64,000 nt of DNA from Paracentrotus lividus (Eukaryota; Echinodermata; Echinoidea; Camarodonta; Echinidae): positions 26,113,132 through 26,177,131 of the forward strand of contig CALNVZ010000174.1 in assembly GCA_940671915.1 (NCBI GenBank). The letters run 5' to 3'. Both the position numbers and the translations under genes were made by a program. This document shows positions 59,062 to 64,000 of the stretch, piece by piece (the first letter of the stretch is position 1; each line of letters starts with the position of its first letter). The notes beneath the pieces are model-generated. The model made no database searches, was not told the DNA's origin, and saw only the letters and a list, made by a program, of their open reading frames with translations.

Positions 59062-62000
59062 GTTTGTCAAGGTTTTTATATGTAGTGTAGTATGTCATAT
59101 TCTTGTGATGCTCATCTAAGTTATCAACATTAATCAATCCATGTATTAATGATGATTCGATATTAAGATATTAAATTGAAAATAGTATACTTAAAATCAG
59201 AATTTCAGTTCCTATATAAAAGGGGGAAAAAATGTTTATGATATCTTGGCACAGCTTATATCATTTCAATCACTCACATGAAAAGTCAGTGTGTTTCTAC
59301 CAACCACTGATAAATAACGTGAAAATTATAAAAGTGAACTTCACACACTCTCCAATTAATTCAATTTTAACAAGTCAATTAGGATTTTCTTTTAAAAGTC
59401 CAATGCATAAAGGCCCTCAAATTTTCAATCCTTCACCAAAAGCTGGGGCAAATGCAGACCCAAATGATCACAATGACGACCCCCTGTGTGAAACAAAATT
59501 AATGTGGAGCCCTGAGCAACAACTTGACTTCATGATTTTTTTTTACTGATCTCTAAACAACTTATTCATTTCAATAATTTGTGTATGGTCGATCATATAT
59601 TGGGGTCATTATATGGAACTTGGTGACATTCAGAATTTGTATTGCTTATAATAATACCCCTCATACTTCAATCTAAGATGCAAGTTTACATGCATGTTTC
59701 AAGAATTCATACCCACCATCTGTTGTTCCTTGGATTGAACATTCATTTTCCGTGATAATCTGTACTTGAACTGATAGCATGCCACAAGAACGTGTAACAA
59801 AAACCTAATTAGCGATAAGAAAAATGATAATGACAAGTTCATCATTGACAAATCAGAAACCACAAGAAATATGTGTTTAGTGTTAAAAGACGACTTTGAT
59901 TTGAATGTGAATCATATGTGAGTTGCTCTTTTAACAATCTATCTTCCACCTGTAAAACTATGCATTATGTAAAAACAAACTACAAGGTCACATGTAAGGT
60001 TCAATGCTGTTGCTATTACAATTACATTCTTCCTTTGCAATATCACCAAAAACAAAATTCATTACAAATTATATCCTTATGCTCCATGTCAGCTTAAAGG
60101 CAATCCTGCACGAGCATCGCTAAGCTAAAACGAGGACTGAAGATGCGATCTGTGCGCAAGCCGCCATTGTTCCACGAATCATTAGCGAAGAGCATAGCTT
60201 AATTTGCATACGGTTTTATGCAAACACACGCCAGCCAATCGCGATCGCGCTGCATTAGCGTACAAGTGTGTGTGTGTGTAGAGCATGCACTGTATCATCA
60301 CTGTTCTCGTGTATCCAAACATGCGAGCAGCCTAATCAATGCCGATAACAAATTGGCTCATGACTTCGGCAATCGTTCGGGCGTTCTAGCTTTCGGTATT
60401 TTGGACCACTGCGTAAGAGTCGCACATCGTTGGTATGAATGGGCATCTTGCAATGTTCGTTACCGCGTACGTATTTTGAACTCCCTCTACACTATGAGGA
60501 ACGTGCATCTTTAAAGATACATATGAGTTACTTTTCTTTTCATAATAATGATTTCTTCCTTTGATTATCATTACCCTTCTTTTTTTGCAGCTTTCATTGA
60601 AGTTTATTAACAAATACCGTATCTATGAATAACAGTATTTCCATCATTAACAAAACTCTAGATTATTATTTTTTAAAGTGAATTTATGATAGTATTTAAT
60701 TACTTTAGATTTATTAATCTAATTTTACTCAGATTATTCAGAGGGTGTGTAAGTCTCTTTAATACGAATTGTTTAGATCCCCTGGATGGTTCATGCACAC
60801 TGCCAAGCTGTGCGTCATGGCTGTTACGTGCATATGCCAAGGGAAACCTCCCAATCTCAGCCCTTCATCTTTCCTTCTTGCAACCTCTTTAATCAGCCAA
60901 AGACCTTCTGTCACTCTCAAGATCTTAAAGATGTAAAGTCACAAACTTAAAGAAATCAACACTTGAAATGATGCATGGTCAAAGAATGTGGGCACTCTTG
61001 GCAGTCAACCCATCTGTTTGATATTTTTGTTCTGCTGGTTTCAATTTCTACTCATAAGATGAATAGTTTGATGTATTTAGTTTGAATGTGGTTATAACAG
61101 ATATTACCTATTTAATGAACTGCCAAACAAGATTTCTAAAATAAAAGTTTGAGGTCTTAATTTTCCAAAAATTTATCAGTAGTCGAAACTCTACAGTCTG
61201 TATTTCTGACCCCATGATCCCCTCACGTACAGGCATGGGGTACCATCAGATCACCTCTTAACACTGGCGCATTTTATTCATGTCTTTCTTGAGGGCTGCA
61301 AAGGAACTCAGGGAAATCACAGCAACACCAAAAAAAAGAAAGGAAATGAAAAGAAGCTCTGAATGTTATCAAGTTAATCCTTAACGGTCTTTCTAATTAA
61401 TTATTTCATTATAAAGTTATAGATAGTTTTGAAGGTATACCCCAATCAAGAAAACAAATAATCAGTCAATACCATATATATTTCCAATAGCTGCAAACTA
61501 GATGAACAGCTTTCATCGTATAGGCCTACAACTGTATTATACGGTGGCTGCTTGTTTTGAAGGAAATAATGGGTCAATAAACTGCAATAAGGACTTCCCT
61601 TGATCATTAATTATGATCTATCGTGAGGTTAAAATGTGAATCATTGGCCTAACAAGTCAACATCTTCATTTGTGACAAGCTGTTCATTATAATCACCTAC
61701 TGAAAATCATTTCATTAGCTTAAGTTCACTATCAGCTGTCATTCAAAAATCAAGCTACTGATTGAAAAGCCAAAATGACAGAAGAACAATGGAAAATAGA
61801 TTAAAAAATAAAAAAAACCCGGGATATTGTGAATACGATTAGCCCCCAGATTTGTTAGATTTTAGAATACCTTGTCATTCATTGTATATGTTGCAGGGTC
61901 TGATTAATCCAGGATGTACATGTAGAAGATATAGGCCCTATACTGTAGCTGCAATAGTCACTTTTGTCTTTTTTAATTAGTATTCAAATAATGTAACATG

Positions 62001-64000
62001 TTAATGGGATGGAAAGTAGCCTACCAGTTGTCATGAAATTGAATTGGAATCGTTCATAAAAACAGGAGGTTTAGTCAACTTTTGAGGAAAACTTGAGATT
62101 ATGCTGGTAATTGGTTTTAATTTAGGAATTAACATTTGGGTTTAAAATTTCCTTTTTTAATCCTATTTTATATTGCAATTGTTTTTTTGACATTGCACCC
62201 CTGATGTTAAGGGTCTATTTTAAGCTATGATACATCATGGGAACTAGATCATACAAGGTATTACCTCCAAGGCTTACAATTGATTTGGCGTATAGATTTA
62301 GGTATTCTTCATCAAATTTCATTCCTCATCTAAAATGAATTCACTATCCTGATTATGTTTCAAGCTGCTGAGAAGCTGGAAGGGTATTAATTTGTTGAAA
62401 TTTATGCATTAACATCCTTTTGGCCTGTAAGGAGGGCCCTGCTTGAAATTAAGCATTCAAACCTCATACTGCTAGTATCACAAGTCTGTAATATTATGAT
62501 ATGAGAGGACTTTGCTCGAATGCAAGCCTTTAAAGTAGACACACGGAGAAAATACACAATATTTGCTAATAATGGCCAAATTACATGTTACTGAATAGAT
62601 TTTCCTTCGTTTATACGATTGACATGCTGAAAATGACTTGAATCTCTCAGAAATAGCTGTAAATGGTTTTTAGTGTTTTTGTTTAATCCTCCCCCAAATG
62701 GGCCGCTCGGCGTGCGGAGGAGCTCCTTGTTTGTGACGTCACACCTTGGACAGCTCGAACAGCCAGCTGATCTGAGCTTGTGCGCGCAGCTTTATGTATG
62801 ATGAGCATGCAATGCATGCATACGTATACACGTAAACTCATTGCTCGCACTGTACTAGCTTGCTATAGCTGCTGTGTCTTGGATTAATATGGCTCTTTTA
62901 TCACAACTGATTACACCATTGGACAAATCATACAGGGTTGTATATTCTTAGAATATCATGTTTTGAGATATTGTTAACGATTGTGATTATTTTGTAGATT
63001 TGAACTCGCTGCGATAGGTTTTTGAAGAGTTTGCAATCTTGGTAAAAGCACGAATTGCCTTGCTCATCTCTCTCACCGAGGGGCCGGTAACGGTGCGGCC
63101 CGTTGGTTGGTGAAGCGTTTAATTTGCCCATTGACATTGGGAGATATAATGCTTACAATTCCACGTAAATTTATAGTGACTTCATTTTTAAGGAGACTTA
63201 TTCTGTGTTGAATCTATGTTGATTTTGATATGATTTTTTTTTTTTAATATGAATCCCTCCAAATAAGGTTTTAAAGCAAAATATAATCATGCCACCGTCC
63301 GACATTTCCAACTATTAAACTTACACGGATTAACACTACCATCATTAGTTTGACAAGGTGATCATGTCACATTTCCTCCAAAATTCCTTATTAATCGAAA
63401 TTCAATGGCTAAAAGACCAGAAACGTCCTTAAAATAAAATCAATATATATTGAAGAGACAGAATACTTAAGAATCAATTATGTAAGCATTGAATTGTTTG
63501 CAATATTTACAGTCTATTAATTTAGTTTGGCTTAATTATTACACACGCAACGGGATGGGGTAGTGTATATCAGTCCGGCAGGAGCGGATGGAATATACAG
63601 TCGTCTCTCGTAAGACTGCTGCTTTTATCACGAATGCAAAATCTGTCAAATTCATTGCAACAAGGTCGAATCTACAAAATAATGTTATTTTATTCTGAAC
63701 AATATCTAAAACCATGAAAAAAAGTTCACATATACTGTAACTGAAGAACTAAGGAGCTATTCCATCCGAAAGTTTGGACGAATTATTGTTGTAGCTAACG
63801 GATGAAATTATCTCGGGATCTGCACAATAATATAAAGACTTACAAAACCAAATGAACAATTTCAAGATTATGATAACCTTACAATATAGATATATAGGAT
63901 TATTGGTTATGATAATTTGTCATGAAAACAAAACTAAAAGTGTGATTTGAACAGTCCACAATAAAAACAATGTCACTTTCTTTTATCATCTTTTTTTTTC
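59062..64000. other. Sequence downstream of exon 5 with no supported exon
   Basis: About 4.9 kb, probably a further intron or the 3' flank of the PDZ gene. The reading frames at 59232-59549, 60218-60514 and 60686-60892 lack domains, good splice sites and conserved features. CG-richer patches lie at 60090-60490 and 62690-63140, and a poly-T at 63234-63245. I see no terminal exon that I would defend. Confidence 0.5.
62690..63140. other. CG-richer patch with a full TGACGTCA palindrome
   Basis: This patch stands out from AT-rich flanks. It starts near TCCTCCCCCAAATGGGCCGC and contains TGACGTCA (62734-62741), a perfect consensus cAMP-response element, amid GAGCTCC, CAGCTCGAAC and CAGCTGATC words. 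It ends near GGGGCCGGTAACGGTGCGGC. It could be a repeat of unknown family, or a regulatory element or promoter. A minus-strand frame at 62928-63137 is not convincing. Confidence 0.3.

Noticed and set aside
60218-60514. A 98-residue frame in a CG-richer patch
   Set aside because: Many cysteines and histidines but no spaced zinc-finger pattern, no splice signals of note and no continuity with exon 5.

Overview
The window is AT-rich animal genomic DNA. The evidence is GT-AG introns of 2 to 18 kb, long non-coding stretches, many short inverted-repeat transposons, and abundant short palindromes such as TAGGCCTA and TACATGTA. That texture and the repeat families fit a marine deuterostome, most likely an echinoderm such as a sea urchin. 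The species is an inference; no marker gene fixes it.

One protein-coding gene can be supported, on the + strand. Five exons chain together with matching splice phases: 10912-11032 (start codon), 22130-22168, 35577-35686, 38056-38113 and 56249-57069. Together they give exactly 383 codons, still open at the last donor, so the 3' end lies beyond what I could resolve. Residues about 18-104 form one PDZ domain with a clear second half (SPADRADLEIGDEILEVNG, then a THEEV helix) and a degenerate carboxylate-binding loop. Exon 5 adds a short charged helix and a long disordered tail with a DNPAF motif. I could not assign it to a named family.

The rest is upstream sequence, four introns (about 11.1, 13.4, 2.4 and 18.1 kb) and sequence after the last exon. 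It is filled with non-autonomous DNA transposons, fold-back elements and low-complexity tracts. Several families occur two or three times in the window, which allowed their ends to be defined by comparison. A transposon with zinc-finger transposase-like coding remnants (23051-25254) was itself split by a 1.09 kb long-TIR element that left a 9-bp target duplication.

The least ordinary signals are: (1) a family of elements carrying a 14-16 bp motif at conserved spacing (about 160-170, 190-200 and 14-25 bp), with two different motif sequences in different subfamilies; (2) transposons lying only 21-22 bp from two splice sites of the PDZ gene; (3) a candidate 20-nt exon that would switch the reading frame to an immediate stop; (4) a stop codon fused to an AATAAA signal just past exon 2; (5) a duplicated splice donor after exon 1; and (6) a hairpin with a perfect 22-bp stem. 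No rRNA, tRNA, CRISPR or prokaryotic feature was seen.
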